Made by a program: the position numbers and the translations under genes
Notes under the pieces: generated by a model
What the model was told of the DNA's origin: nothing
Databases searched by the model: none
The model's input: only the letters and a program-made list of their open reading frames with translations
Shown: positions 51,252-60,911 of the stretch, piece after piece
Layout of the letters: every line of letters starts with the position of its first letter
Position numbering within the stretch: the stretch's first letter is position 1
From: Kribbella sp. CA-293567
Lineage (GTDB): Bacteria; Actinomycetota; Actinomycetes; Propionibacteriales; Kribbellaceae
Direction: 5' to 3'
NCBI RefSeq assembly: GCF_027627575.1
Contig: NZ_CP114065.1
Coordinates: 2,170,001-2,234,000, forward strand
Length of the DNA stretch: 64,000 nucleotides

Positions 51252-52434
51252 GCCGCTCACCGTCGTCGGCGTCGGCGCTGATGGGTGGACTGGCCTCTCA
51301 CCCCAAGCGCAGCAAGCCATCAACGCTGCCGACGTAGTACTTGGCAGCACCCGCCAACTCGCCTTGCTGCCGGACGGCGATGGTGAGCGGGTCGCCTGGT
51401 CCTCGCCGCTCTCCGAGTCGCTGCCCGGCCTGCTCGCCACCCACCGCGGCCGGCGGATCTGCGTGCTGGCCAGCGGCGATCCGACGTTCCACGGGATCGG
51501 CACCACGCTGACCAGAATGCTGGGCGCGGAGGCGGTGCGGGTGATCCCGCATCCGTCGAGCGTCTCGCTGGCCTGCGCCCGGCTGGGATGGGCGCAAGAG
51601 CAGGTGCAGGTGGTGAGCTTGGTCGGTCATCCGCTGGAGCTCGTGCAACCGCACATCCAGCCCGGCCAGCGACTCGTCGTACTGAGCTGGGGTGCGCACA
51701 CTCCGGCCGAGGTCGCCGCGTTGCTGGTTGCTCGCGGGTACGGCGGCAGCGAGTTCAGCGTGCTCGAACAGCTGGGATCGGCGGCTGAGCGCGTACGCAG
51801 TACCAGAGCCGACGAGTGGGGGCACGAGGCCGATGCGCTCAATGTGATCGGTATCCACTGCCAGGGCACCGAGTTGTTGCCGACCACCCCCGGCCTGCCT
51901 GATTCGGCGTACGAGAGTGATGGGCAGCTGACCAAGCGCGAGGTCCGCGCGGTGACGCTCTCGCGGCTCGCGCCTGTCCCCGGCCAGTTGCTCTGGGACG
52001 TGGGCGGTGGCGCGGGCAGCATCGCGATCGAGTGGTTGCGGCACCACCCGAGCTGCCGTGCGGTCGCGATCGAGAAGGACCCCGACCGCGCGAAACGCCT
52101 CGACCGCAACGCCGCCACACTCGGAGTCGCGGTCCGCACGGTCGTCGGGGCAGCGCCCGAGGCGCTCGACGGGTTGGAGGCACCCGACGCGATCTTCGTC
52201 GGCGGCGGCGCGACGGTTCCCGGCGTGATCGAAGCCTGCTGGCAGGCGCTCCGCCCAGGCGGCCGGCTCGTCGTCAACGGCGTGACCCTCGAGACAGAGT
52301 CCCTGATCGCCCGTTGGTACGCCGAACTAGGCGGCGACCTCGTCCGCCTCGCCGTCCAGCGAGCCTCCGCGGTAGGCGGTATGACCGGCTGGCGCCCCGC
52401 GATGCCGGTGACGATCTGGAGCCTGACCAAGTGA
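51244..52434 (+). CDS. cobL: Precorrin-6Y C5,15-methyltransferase (decarboxylating), CbiET fusion
   Basis: A 396-residue fusion. The N-terminal CbiE domain (1 to about 195) has [24 protein letters not shown] and [11 protein letters not shown]; the C-terminal CbiT domain has [18 protein letters not shown] and the [15 protein letters not shown] segment. It adds methyl groups at C5 and C15 and decarboxylates the acetate side chain. ATG at 51244 fits the domain start. cobM follows after 34 bases. Confidence 0.92.
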   Translation: MPEPLTVVGVGADGWTGLSPQAQQAINAADVVLGSTRQLALLPDGDGERVAWSSPLSESLPGLLATHRGRRICVLASGDPTFHGIGTTLTRMLGAEAVRVIPHPSSVSLACARLGWAQEQVQVVSLVGHPLELVQPHIQPGQRLVVLSWGAHTPAEVAALLVARGYGGSEFSVLEQLGSAAERVRSTRADEWGHEADALNVIGIHCQGTELLPTTPGLPDSAYESDGQLTKREVRAVTLSRLAPVPGQLLWDVGGGAGSIAIEWLRHHPSCRAVAIEKDPDRAKRLDRNAATLGVAVRTVVGAAPEALDGLEAPDAIFVGGGATVPGVIEACWQALRPGGRLVVNGVTLETESLIARWYAELGGDLVRLAVQRASAVGGMTGWRPAMPVTIWSLTK

Positions 52435-52468
52435 CCGCCCCCTCCTCGACCCGTCGGAGCGTGACCGA

Positions 52469-53209
52469 GTGACCGTCCACTTCATCGGGGCCGGACCGGG
52501 CGCGGCCGACCTGATCACCGTCCGCGGCCGCGATCTGATCGCCACCTCCCCGGTCTGCCTGTACGCCGGTGCGCTGGTACCGGTCGAGCTGCTCGACCAC
52601 TGCCCGGTCGGCGCGCGCAAGATCGACACCGCGGAGCTGAACCTCGACCAGATCATCGCCGAACTGACCGCTGCCCACGAAGCAGGCGCCGACGTCGCGC
52701 GACTCCACTCCGGCGACCCGTCCGTGTTCAGCGCGATGGCCGAGCAGATGCGCCGGCTCGACGCTCTGCAGATCCCGTACGACGTGACACCCGGCGTCCC
52801 CGCGTACGCCGCGGCCGCGGCATCACTGGGTCGCGAGCTGACGGTCCCGGAGGTCGGCCAGACGCTGATCCTGACCCGGATCGGTGGCCGCGCCACCGCG
52901 ATGCCCGCCGGGGAGGACCTGACGACGCTCGGGCAGAGCCGGGCCACTCTGGTCCTGCACCTCGCCGTGCAGCAGATCGACCGGGTCGTCGACGAACTGA
53001 CGCCGAACTACGGCGCGGACTGCCCGGTCGCCGTGGTGGCCCGCGCCTCCCGCGACGACGAACTGACGCTGCGCGGCACTCTCGCCGACATCGCAGGCCA
53101 GGTGCGCGCCGCCGGCGTCCGGCGTACCGCGGTGATCATCGTCGGCAAGGTCCTCGCCGCCGAGACCTTTCCCGACAGTCATCTGTACTCGACCACTCGC
53201 GACCGATGA
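52469..53209 (+). CDS. cobM: Precorrin-4 C11-methyltransferase
   Basis: A 246-residue tetrapyrrole methylase. [45 protein letters not shown] and [15 protein letters not shown] are CobM/CbiF signatures. The GTG start and the four-base overlap with cobK (ATGA) show a coupled unit. Confidence 0.93.
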   Translation: MTVHFIGAGPGAADLITVRGRDLIATSPVCLYAGALVPVELLDHCPVGARKIDTAELNLDQIIAELTAAHEAGADVARLHSGDPSVFSAMAEQMRRLDALQIPYDVTPGVPAYAAAAASLGRELTVPEVGQTLILTRIGGRATAMPAGEDLTTLGQSRATLVLHLAVQQIDRVVDELTPNYGADCPVAVVARASRDDELTLRGTLADIAGQVRAAGVRRTAVIIVGKVLAAETFPDSHLYSTTRDR

Positions 53210-53931
53210 AGATCCTGCTGCTCGGCGGTACGGGAGAGGCCCGCCGCCTGGCAGCGGAGCTGCTGCCCGACCACGACGTCATCTCCTCGCTGGCCGGCCG
53301 CACCCGCGACGCGCGCCTCCCGGTAGGTGCCCTTCACCACGGCGGCTTCGGGGGAGTCGAAGGGCTTAGTTCATGGCTTGTTGATCACGGCATCCAAACC
53401 GTGATCGACGCCACCCATCCGTTCGCGGCCATGATGACCGCCCATGCAGCAGCCGCCTGCAGCGCACTGGACCTGCCCCTGCTAGTACTCCGCCGCCCAG
53501 GCTGGCAGCAGCAACCAGGCGACACCTGGCACTGGACCTCAGACAGCGCCGCAGCCGCCGCCCTCCTACCCGCTTTGTTAGCGGGCGGCCGGGTCTTTCT
53601 CACCATCGGACGACAAGGCCTCGCAGCCTTCGCCCATACCGGCCTCTGGACGCTCGCCCGGTGCGTCGACCCACCTGACCCCGTGCCGACCTGGTGTGAG
53701 CTGATCCTGGATCGCGGTCCCTACGAGCCGGCAGCGGAGCTGGAGCTCCTCCGGACCCGGCGGATCGACGTACTGGTGACCAAGAACAGCGGCGGTGACA
53801 TGACGTCGGCCAAGCTGGCGGCGGCTCGTGAACTGTCGATCCCGGTCGTCCTGATCGAGCGACCGCCGCTTCCCGCAGGTGTCGCGGTGGCGCGGACGAC
53901 GGGCGAGGTACGGGCTTGGCTCACCGGGTGA
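53206..53931 (+). CDS. cobK: Precorrin-6A reductase
   Basis: A 241-residue CobK/CbiJ reductase. [17 protein letters not shown] at the N-terminus, [13 protein letters not shown] and [18 protein letters not shown] are diagnostic. It reduces precorrin-6A with NADPH. The last cobalamin gene here; other steps must be encoded elsewhere. Confidence 0.92.
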   Translation: MKILLLGGTGEARRLAAELLPDHDVISSLAGRTRDARLPVGALHHGGFGGVEGLSSWLVDHGIQTVIDATHPFAAMMTAHAAAACSALDLPLLVLRRPGWQQQPGDTWHWTSDSAAAAALLPALLAGGRVFLTIGRQGLAAFAHTGLWTLARCVDPPDPVPTWCELILDRGPYEPAAELELLRTRRIDVLVTKNSGGDMTSAKLAAARELSIPVVLIERPPLPAGVAVARTTGEVRAWLTG

Positions 53932-53954
53932 TCGAAGCCCGCCGGCCCCGCCGG

Positions 53955-53960
53955 TAGATT
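53955..53960 (+). promoter_or_regulatory. Putative -10 element of a leaderless rpe mRNA
   Basis: TAGATT lies eight bases before the rpe ATG, with no ribosome binding site between. No clear -35. Confidence 0.4.
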
Positions 53961-53968
53961 GTCGTTCC

Positions 53969-54649
53969 ATGGGAATCCAGATCGCACCCAGCATCCTGTC
54001 CGCCGACTTCGCCCGGCTGGCCGACGAGGCGGCCGCGGTGTCGAACGCCGACTGGCTGCACGTCGACGTGATGGACAACCATTTCGTCCCGAACCTGACG
54101 CTGGGCCTGCCCGTCGTCGAGTCGCTCGCCAAGGCCGCGGCGCAACCGCTCGACTGTCACCTGATGATCGAGGACCCGGACCGCTGGGCCCCCGGATACG
54201 TCGAGGCCGGCGCGTCCAGCGTCACCTTCCACATCGAGGCCTGCAGCGCCCCGGTCCGGACGGCCCGCGAGATCCGCGCCAAGGGCGGCCGGGCCGCGAT
54301 GGCGCTCCGGCCCGCGACCCCGATCGAGCCGTACGAGGACATCCTGGCCGAGTTCGACATGATCCTGATCATGACCGTCGAGCCGGGGTTCGGTGGCCAG
54401 AAGTTCCTCGACGTCTGCGTCCCGAAGATCCGCCGCACCCGGGACCTGGTCGCCAAACACGGCCTCGACCTGTGGATCGAGATCGACGGCGGCATCTCCA
54501 CCGAGACCATCGAGCGCTGTGCCGACGCCGGTGCCGACGTCTTCGTGGCCGGCTCGGCCGTCTACCAGGCCGAGAACCCCAACCTGATGATCGACCAGCT
54601 CCGCTCGCTGGCGACCGACGCCGGCAGGCTGAGCGAAGGAGCGCGGTGA
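53969..54649 (+). CDS. rpe: Ribulose-phosphate 3-epimerase
   Basis: A 226-residue TIM barrel. [46 protein letters not shown] and EIDGGIS carry the metal-binding His and Asp residues. It interconverts ribulose-5-phosphate and xylulose-5-phosphate. Its stop and the next start overlap (TGATG), so it is coupled to a HAD phosphatase. Confidence 0.96.
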   Translation: MGIQIAPSILSADFARLADEAAAVSNADWLHVDVMDNHFVPNLTLGLPVVESLAKAAAQPLDCHLMIEDPDRWAPGYVEAGASSVTFHIEACSAPVRTAREIRAKGGRAAMALRPATPIEPYEDILAEFDMILIMTVEPGFGGQKFLDVCVPKIRRTRDLVAKHGLDLWIEIDGGISTETIERCADAGADVFVAGSAVYQAENPNLMIDQLRSLATDAGRLSEGAR

Positions 54650-55440
54650 TGACCGAGCACAAGCCGGTGGAGAGCTGGCTGACCGACATGGACGGCGTGC
54701 TGGTCCACGAGGAACGGGCGATCCCGGGAGCGAGCGAGTTCATCGGCTCGCTGCAGGCCTCCGGCAAGCGGTTCCTGGTGCTGACGAACAACTCGATCTT
54801 CACCCCGCGCGACCTGCGCGCCCGGTTGCTTGCCGGCGGCATCGATGTCCCGGAGCAGGCGATCTGGACCTCGGCGCTGGCGACGGCGCAGTTCCTGGAC
54901 GACCAGCGGCCCGGCGGGACGGCGTACGTGATCGGCGAGGCCGGCCTGACGACGGCGCTGCACGAGGTCGGGTACGTGCTGACCGAGCGCGCGCCCGACT
55001 ACGTCGTCCTGGGGGAGACCCGCACCTACTCCTTCGAGGCGATCACCCGGGCGATCCGGCTGATCGCCGGCGGCGCGCGGTTCCTGGCCACCAACCCCGA
55101 TCCCACCGGCCCGTCCACCGAGGGTCCGCTGCCGGCCACCGGGTCGGTCGCCGCGCTGATCACCCGCGCCACCGGCGTCGCGCCGTACTTCGTCGGCAAG
55201 CCGAACCCGCTGATGATGCGCAGCGCCCTGAACCGGATCGGCGCCCACTCCGAGACCTCGGTGATGATCGGTGACCGGATGGACACTGACATCATCAGCG
55301 GCCTCGAAGCCGGCCTGCGCAGCATCCTGGTGCTGTCCGGTTCGACCGGCGAGCACGAGGTCGAGCGGTTCCCCTACCGCCCGACCCGCATCGTCGAGTC
55401 GATCGCCGACGTCGTACCGCTGATCGCCGCCCTTTCCTGA
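54649..55440 (+). CDS. NagD-like HAD-IIA phosphatase
   Basis: A 263-residue HAD-IIA protein. [19 protein letters not shown] has the nucleophile, VLTNNS the second motif, [13 protein letters not shown] the Lys, and [17 protein letters not shown] the acid pair. Related enzymes remove phosphate from nucleotides or sugars. The ATG shares a base with the rpe stop. A GTG one codon earlier is also possible. Confidence 0.87.
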   Translation: MTEHKPVESWLTDMDGVLVHEERAIPGASEFIGSLQASGKRFLVLTNNSIFTPRDLRARLLAGGIDVPEQAIWTSALATAQFLDDQRPGGTAYVIGEAGLTTALHEVGYVLTERAPDYVVLGETRTYSFEAITRAIRLIAGGARFLATNPDPTGPSTEGPLPATGSVAALITRATGVAPYFVGKPNPLMMRSALNRIGAHSETSVMIGDRMDTDIISGLEAGLRSILVLSGSTGEHEVERFPYRPTRIVESIADVVPLIAALS

Positions 55441-55449
55441 GCCCCTGTC

Positions 55450-56193
55450 CTACAGGACCTGGGACAGGAACTGCCGCAACCGCGGTGACTCCGCCGCGGT
55501 GAACACCTGCTCCGGTACGCCGGCCTCGACCACCACGCCGCGATCCATGAACGCGACCTGATCGGCCACCTGCCGGGCGAACCCCATCTCGTGCGTGACG
55601 ACGATCATCGTCATCCCCGCGGCGGCCAGATCGGCCATCAGGGCCAGGACGCCCTTCACCAGCTCGGGATCGAGAGCCGACGTGGCCTCGTCGAAGAGCA
55701 TCACCTCGGGCTTCATCGCCAGCGCCCGGGCGATCGCGACCCGCTGCTGCTGACCACCGGACAGGTTGCCGGGGCGCGCCGACTCCTTCTCCTTCAGACC
55801 GACCAGTTCGAGCTGGATCCGGGCCGCCTCGACCGCACCCTCGGAGGTGAGCTTCTTGATCTTGCGCAGCGGCAGCGTGATGTTGTCCAGCACGGTCATG
55901 TGCGGGAACAGGTTGAAGTGCTGGAACACCATCCCGATCCGCCGGCGCAGGACGTCGGGGTTGGTGCGCAGTACCGACTCGCCGCCCAGCCTGATGTCAC
56001 CGGCCGAAGGCTCGAGCAGCCGGTTGGTGGCCCGCAGCAACGTCGACTTGCCCGAACCGGACGGTCCGATCACGCAGGCGGTGCTGCCGGCCGGTACCGA
56101 GAGGTCGACGCCGCGCAGGACCTTGTTGTTGCCGAAGGCAAGCTCGATCCCGGTCAGCTCCAGGCTGGCGGCGGTCTCAACGATGGTCGGCAT
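55450..56193 (-). CDS. Polar amino-acid ABC transporter ATPase (second system)
   Basis: A 247-residue ABC ATPase with [17 protein letters not shown] and [10 protein letters not shown] (Ala instead of Pro in the Walker B region) and [11 protein letters not shown]. Same family as the 4809 gene but a separate operon. Overlaps the permease gene by 17 bases. Confidence 0.92.
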   Translation of the reverse strand: MPTIVETAASLELTGIELAFGNNKVLRGVDLSVPAGSTACVIGPSGSGKSTLLRATNRLLEPSAGDIRLGGESVLRTNPDVLRRRIGMVFQHFNLFPHMTVLDNITLPLRKIKKLTSEGAVEAARIQLELVGLKEKESARPGNLSGGQQQRVAIARALAMKPEVMLFDEATSALDPELVKGVLALMADLAAAGMTMIVVTHEMGFARQVADQVAFMDRGVVVEAGVPEQVFTAAESPRLRQFLSQVL

Positions 56194-56926
56194 GGGCGAG
56201 CTCCTCGACCTCGGGTTCGGTGGGACGGCCTTCGCGCAGCCGCTGGTCGAAGTGGTTGACCAGATGGGTCAGCGGCACCGTGATGATCAGGTAGAAGATG
56301 CCCGCCAGCAGCAGCGGGGACAGATTGCCGTTGGTCGCCGCCGCGTCCTGACCGATCCGGAACAGCTCTCGCTGGCTGGCGAGCAGGCCCAGGAAGTAGA
56401 CCAGGCTCGACTCCTTGATCAGGGCGATGAACTGGTTCACCAGCGCCGGCAGCACCCGGCGTACGCCCTGCGGGATGACGACCAGCCACATGCCTGAGGT
56501 GTAGCTGAAACCGAGCGCCCGCGAGGCCTCGAGCTGGCCCTTCTCGACACTCTGGATGCCGGAGCGGAAGATCTCGCCGATGTAGGCGGCCGCGATCAGG
56601 GAGAGCGCGAGGATGCCCAGCGGGTACGGATTCGGTCCCCACCACTGCCGGGTGATCGGCGACAGCCCCTGGCCGATCAGCAGGATCGTCAGGATCGCGG
56701 GCAGGCCGCGGAAGATGTCGGTGTAGATCTTCGCGGGCCACCGCAGCCACCACCTGCGGGACAACCCCATCACCGCCACGATCATGCCGAGCACAGTGCC
56801 CAGCACGACCGAGGCGGCGGCGAAGACCAGGGTGTTGACCAGTCCCACCCTCAGCATCTCGGGCAGTACCGCCTTCATCGACTCCCAGTCGAGGAAGGTG
56901 TCGTTCAGGGTCGACCAGATGTCCAT
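56177..56926 (-). CDS. Polar amino-acid ABC transporter permease (second system)
   Basis: A 249-residue HisM/GlnP-type permease with about five helices and the loop [20 protein letters not shown]. Its [18 protein letters not shown] block is typical. Single permease, likely homodimer. The ATG shares one base with the binding-protein stop. Confidence 0.92.
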   Translation of the reverse strand: MDIWSTLNDTFLDWESMKAVLPEMLRVGLVNTLVFAAASVVLGTVLGMIVAVMGLSRRWWLRWPAKIYTDIFRGLPAILTILLIGQGLSPITRQWWGPNPYPLGILALSLIAAAYIGEIFRSGIQSVEKGQLEASRALGFSYTSGMWLVVIPQGVRRVLPALVNQFIALIKESSLVYFLGLLASQRELFRIGQDAAATNGNLSPLLLAGIFYLIITVPLTHLVNHFDQRLREGRPTEPEVEELAHADHR

Positions 56927-57795
56927 CAGCCGGCCGGGTTGGCCGCGGCCTTGGGGGCGGTGAACTTGACGTTGCCGCTACCGGGCTTGAACGTCTCCGG
57001 CACCGGGCGACCCGGGTAGTACTGCTCGATCAGCTTCGTCCAGGTGCCGTCGGCAATGACCTCGTCGAGTGCCTTGTCGACCGCCGCCCGCAGCTTGTCG
57101 TTGCTCTTGGCCACGGCGTACGCCGTCGGCGCGGAGCTGAGCTCCTTGGCGGCCAGCACGATCACGCCACCGCCCTGCTCCTTGGCCATCTTCTCGCCGA
57201 TCTCGGCCGGGGAGATCCACGCGTCCGCCGTACCGGCCTTGAGCTGGCCGACGGCGGCGTTGTAGTTCGGTACGCGGACCGGGTCGAGGCCCTTCTCGGT
57301 GGCGTAGTCGTCCTGGACGGTGCCCTGGACCACGGTGACGCGCTTGCCGCCGAGCTGGTCGAACTTGGTGATCCCGGAGGTCTTGGTGGTGTTCAGCCCC
57401 AGGTAGCCGAAGTCGTAGCCATTGCTGAAGGCAACCGTCTTCTTCCGTGCCTCGGTGATCGTGATCGACGAGCTGCCGAGATCGAACTGGCCGCCGTTGA
57501 CCTGCGACAGCAGCGCGGAGAAGTCGGTGCCGACGAACTCCGGCTTCAGGTTCAGCTTCGCCGCCACCGCGGTGATCAGGTCGTTGTCGAAGCCGGTGAA
57601 CTTGCCGTCCTTGAGGTAGACGTTCGGCGGCGCGTCGGTGAGGGTGCCGATCCGCAGCGTGCCCGACTGGATCAGACCCAGATCGGGGCCGGAGGCATCG
57701 GTCTTGTCGTCACTGCCGCAGGCTGCCAGCGCGACGGCCAGGGTGACGGCCGTACCGAGAGCGGCAAGACGGCGGAAGGCGCTGATGGCGCGCAC
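56926..57795 (-). CDS. Amino-acid ABC transporter substrate-binding lipoprotein (second system)
   Basis: A 289-residue family 3 solute-binding protein. The lipobox LAAC lies near residue 25; GKFTGFDNDLITAVAAKLNL and DLGSSSITITEARKK follow. The GTG start has AAGGAG six bases ahead; the open frame upstream lacks a signal peptide. First gene of the operon. Confidence 0.9.
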   Translation of the reverse strand: MRAISAFRRLAALGTAVTLAVALAACGSDDKTDASGPDLGLIQSGTLRIGTLTDAPPNVYLKDGKFTGFDNDLITAVAAKLNLKPEFVGTDFSALLSQVNGGQFDLGSSSITITEARKKTVAFSNGYDFGYLGLNTTKTSGITKFDQLGGKRVTVVQGTVQDDYATEKGLDPVRVPNYNAAVGQLKAGTADAWISPAEIGEKMAKEQGGGVIVLAAKELSSAPTAYAVAKSNDKLRAAVDKALDEVIADGTWTKLIEQYYPGRPVPETFKPGSGNVKFTAPKAAANPAG

Positions 57796-58025
57796 GGGTG
57801 TCTCCTTAGTACAAGCGATTCGGGGAAAGGTGGGGATGGCCCACCGAACGACGGTAACGCCGCCTGCCGGCGACGCATTCCACCGCGATCCCGGATGAGA
57901 CGGCGCCGGAATGTCTACTCCGTGCGTGGTATTGAAAGCTTCCAGTCCCGGAGTCTGCCATGCCGTCATCAGGTCATTACGCATCGTAACGGTGTTGCAA
58001 TTTCAGGCGGTGACTTCCCCGAGGG

Positions 58026-58571
58026 TCAGCGGTGACGTTCGTAGTGGGTGACCGCGTCGTCCGTTCGTCCGGTGCCGTAGGTCAGTAGTAGATCTGCGAG
58101 CGCGGGGGATCGAGGTGCGATGAGGGCGGCGGCTTGCTGGACCTCGTCGGCTGAAGCGAGGGAGCGGATCAAGCTCTGGATCTCTCGTACTACGTCCCGC
58201 GGGGCCGGCTGGGTGTTGGCGACGGCTGCGGGTGCCTCGATCGCGGTGATGCTGGTGGGGCGGGTGAAGGCGCCGGTGCTGCTGCGGATCTGATCGAGTT
58301 CCGCGGTGAGTTCCTCGGCGGCGAGCTGCTGCTGAGTGAATCGGGCGCTGAGACCGTCCAGCTGGTGCAGGCGTGTCACCACGGCCGGATTGCCGATCTT
58401 GACGCGTTGGCCGCTCATCAGCTGGGACAGCATGGGGGCGGACAGGCCGATCGTCTCGGCGAGCCGTGCCTGGGTCAGGCCGAGGGTGCCGCCGATCCGG
58501 CGTACCAGGACGCCCAGGGGTTCGCCGTACAGCTCCGTCTGCTGGCGTAGGTTTTGCTCGTTCTGCTCCAC
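58026..58571 (-). CDS. XRE-type helix-turn-helix regulator
   Basis: A 181-residue regulator. The helix-turn-helix is LGLTQARLAETIGLSAPMLS then QLMSGQRVKIGNP. A helical C-terminal part (RDVVREIQSLIRSLASADEV) may dimerise. The GTG start lies immediately beside a 14-bp-arm inverted repeat that spans the divergent region with the vWA gene, so autoregulation is likely. Confidence 0.8.
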   Translation of the reverse strand: MEQNEQNLRQQTELYGEPLGVLVRRIGGTLGLTQARLAETIGLSAPMLSQLMSGQRVKIGNPAVVTRLHQLDGLSARFTQQQLAAEELTAELDQIRSSTGAFTRPTSITAIEAPAAVANTQPAPRDVVREIQSLIRSLASADEVQQAAALIAPRSPALADLLLTYGTGRTDDAVTHYERHR

Positions 58572-58603
58572 CGCCTCATCTTCGCACCAGCGAAGATGAG
58601 GCG
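58572..58603. promoter_or_regulatory. Long perfect inverted repeat at the XRE regulator start
   Basis: Arms CGCCTCATCTTCGC/GCGAAGATGAGGCG (14 bp) with loop ACCA, immediately upstream of the regulator GTG and covering its ribosome binding site. It could act as an operator or as an RNA hairpin that blocks translation. Confidence 0.6.
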
Positions 58604-58622
58604 CCAGCGGAGCGCGCTTGAC

Positions 58623-58660
58623 ATTCGCGATAGCAAACTGTAAAGGTTGCGATAGCGAAT
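58623..58660. promoter_or_regulatory. Paired 8-mers upstream of the vWA gene
   Basis: GCGATAGC occurs at 58627-58634 and 58649-58656, exactly 22 bases apart (two helical turns), bounded by ATTCGC and GCGAAT inverted ends. It sits 16-53 bases before the vWA ATG and resembles a two-site operator. Confidence 0.5.
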
Positions 58661-58675
58661 CCACCGGGAGGAAAC

Positions 58676-60715
58676 ATGAAGCGATCGCAGGGACTCCGCC
58701 GCCCCGCGGCTTTGACGCTGCTCACCGCCGTACTGCTCACGTGCTTGCCGATCGGCGCGGCGCAAGCGGACCCCGAGCCAGGGGACACGGGCAAGCTCGT
58801 CCTGGTGCTCGATTCGTCGGGGTCGATGAAGGAGCCGGCCGGTGACGGCAAGACGAAGATCGTCGCCGCCCGCACCGCCCTCACCCAGGTGGTCGGCAAA
58901 CTCCCCGGCAATGCCCAGGTAGGTCTGCGGGTGTACGGCGCGACCGTCTTCGAGAAGAACCAGCCGGGCGCCTGCACCGACACCCAGCTCGCTGTGCCGA
59001 TCGCCACCGGTAACCGGCCGCAGCTGCTCAGCGCGATCTCGACCTACAAGCCGTTCGGTGAGACCCCGATCGGCTACTCGCTGCAGCAGGCCGCCAAGGA
59101 TCTCGGGCCGACCGGTCAGCGCACGATCGTGCTCGTCTCCGACGGAGAGGCGACCTGCGCCCCGGACCCGTGCGTGGTCGCCAAGGAGATCGCCAAGCAG
59201 GGCATCGATCTCAAGATCGACGTGGTCGGGTTCCGGGTCGGCGCGAAGGCACGCAGTCAGCTGCAGTGCGTGGCCCGCGAGGGCCGCGGCGACTACTACG
59301 ACGCCGACTCCACCATCGACCTCGAAGCCGGCCTGGATCGCTTGTCCACCAGAGCTTTCCGCCCGTTCCGCATCTCCGGTACGCCGGTGGTCGGCGCGGC
59401 CCAGCAAGAGGGCGCTCCCGTGCTGGCCCCCGGTCACTACTCGGACTCCTTCACCGGAGCACCGACGGCGAAGTACTACCTGATCAAGCGGACCATCGCC
59501 GGCTCCACCCTCCGAGCGGGCGTCAGCTTCCGCCGCCCGGCCGGCGGCGACCTGGTCATCCAGTCCGAGGTCAAGCTCAACACGACCGAGGGCAAGCGAT
59601 GTGGCTGGAGCTACCCGCGCGCCTTCGAGGGTCATCAGGGACTCGCGACCGGGACCGCGTCGAGCTGGTCTGACTGGCAGAAGCCCTGTTCGGAGTCTGC
59701 CCAGATGGTTCTCACGGTCTCGCCCGGCAAGGACTTCGACCAGCTCAAGGGCGTTCCCTACGAGCTGAGGATCAACGAGGAGCCGCCGGTGGCCTCGACC
59801 GTGAACCTGCCGGAGGAAGCAGGCGACCCGCAATGGATCTCCATGCCCGGCACGACACCGCGCGACGTCACGCCCGGATCGAGCTTCGCCGACGCGCCCT
59901 TGCTGACCGCCGGCAGCTTCAAGACCACGATGATGCCCGGTGAGATGCAGCTCTACCGGGTGAAGGTCGACTGGGGCCAACGGATCCAGGCCCAGGTCAC
60001 CGTGCCCGAGCTGGGCGGTGCGCTCGCGAAGGCCAGCGGAACGATCCGCTACGTCGACCTCGCCCTGATCTCGCCCATCGGTGAGGACGTCTACTCGGTC
60101 TTCGCCAAGGAAGCGCCCGGCAGCGGCAAACGCGGCGTACTGAGCAAGAGCGGCATCATCCAGGGCATCACGATGAAAGAGGTCCGTTACCTCAACCGCA
60201 ACGGTGCCAACAATCAGGACAAAGGCACGGCGACCCCAGGCGAGTACTACGTCGCCGTAGGCCTGAGCCGCAAGGACAGCGACAGAGCGTTCGCCATGCC
60301 GATGACCCTGACCATCGGGTTGCAAGGCACCGCAGGCACCGGCAAACCGGAGTACACCGACGGCGCCACCCCGGTAACGGGCGAGACCGCCACTCCTACC
60401 CCGACGTCGGCACCGACCTCCGCCCTGCCGAGCGAGCCCTCCGACGAGAAGACCGAGGCCGGGGGACCGGTCAACGACCGCAACAACCCCTCAGGCAACG
60501 ACAGTGCCCCCATGACCCTGATCGCCCTCCTCTCCGGCGGCGCCCTCCTCCTCATCCTCGTCGGCGCCTGGGCCGCCTTCCGCCTCCGCAACCAGCCGTC
60601 CCCCACACCCGCCGGCCCGCAACAACCCCACCCGCAGTACCCGCCGAACCAGCACCCCGCACAGAACACCTGGCCGAGCAACCCCGACGGCCCCCAACCC
60701 CCGACCAACCACTGA
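58676..60715 (+). CDS. Secreted, membrane-anchored von Willebrand factor A protein
   Basis: A 679-residue protein with a Sec signal peptide (residues 1-31). The vWA domain (about 40-230) has an intact MIDAS, DSSGSM at 46-51, with the Thr in GETPIGYSL and Asp in VSDGEAT. Two beta-rich extracytoplasmic regions follow, then a Thr/Pro/Ser linker, one membrane helix (MTLIALLSGGALLLILVGAW) and a proline-rich cytoplasmic tail. GGGAGG precedes the ATG. It may sense or bind cell-surface ligands; the next gene is a Ser/Thr kinase. Confidence 0.82.
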   Translation: MKRSQGLRRPAALTLLTAVLLTCLPIGAAQADPEPGDTGKLVLVLDSSGSMKEPAGDGKTKIVAARTALTQVVGKLPGNAQVGLRVYGATVFEKNQPGACTDTQLAVPIATGNRPQLLSAISTYKPFGETPIGYSLQQAAKDLGPTGQRTIVLVSDGEATCAPDPCVVAKEIAKQGIDLKIDVVGFRVGAKARSQLQCVAREGRGDYYDADSTIDLEAGLDRLSTRAFRPFRISGTPVVGAAQQEGAPVLAPGHYSDSFTGAPTAKYYLIKRTIAGSTLRAGVSFRRPAGGDLVIQSEVKLNTTEGKRCGWSYPRAFEGHQGLATGTASSWSDWQKPCSESAQMVLTVSPGKDFDQLKGVPYELRINEEPPVASTVNLPEEAGDPQWISMPGTTPRDVTPGSSFADAPLLTAGSFKTTMMPGEMQLYRVKVDWGQRIQAQVTVPELGGALAKASGTIRYVDLALISPIGEDVYSVFAKEAPGSGKRGVLSKSGIIQGITMKEVRYLNRNGANNQDKGTATPGEYYVAVGLSRKDSDRAFAMPMTLTIGLQGTAGTGKPEYTDGATPVTGETATPTPTSAPTSALPSEPSDEKTEAGGPVNDRNNPSGNDSAPMTLIALLSGGALLLILVGAWAAFRLRNQPSPTPAGPQQPHPQYPPNQHPAQNTWPSNPDGPQPPTNH

Positions 60716-60911
60716 CCCACCCGCAGATGCGCCCGAGCCCGCGCACCCGCACCCGCACAACGACGGGCAGTAGTCCTCCTCATCCTCCGGCGTCAGGCTC
60801 ACGAACTGGCGTCCGCACCAAGGAACACCGACTACTGCCTGTCGTTGTGCACACCCACCGTCCATTCCAAGCACCGACAACCCCGCAGTCCGGGCCGCGC
60901 GATCAGCGCTC

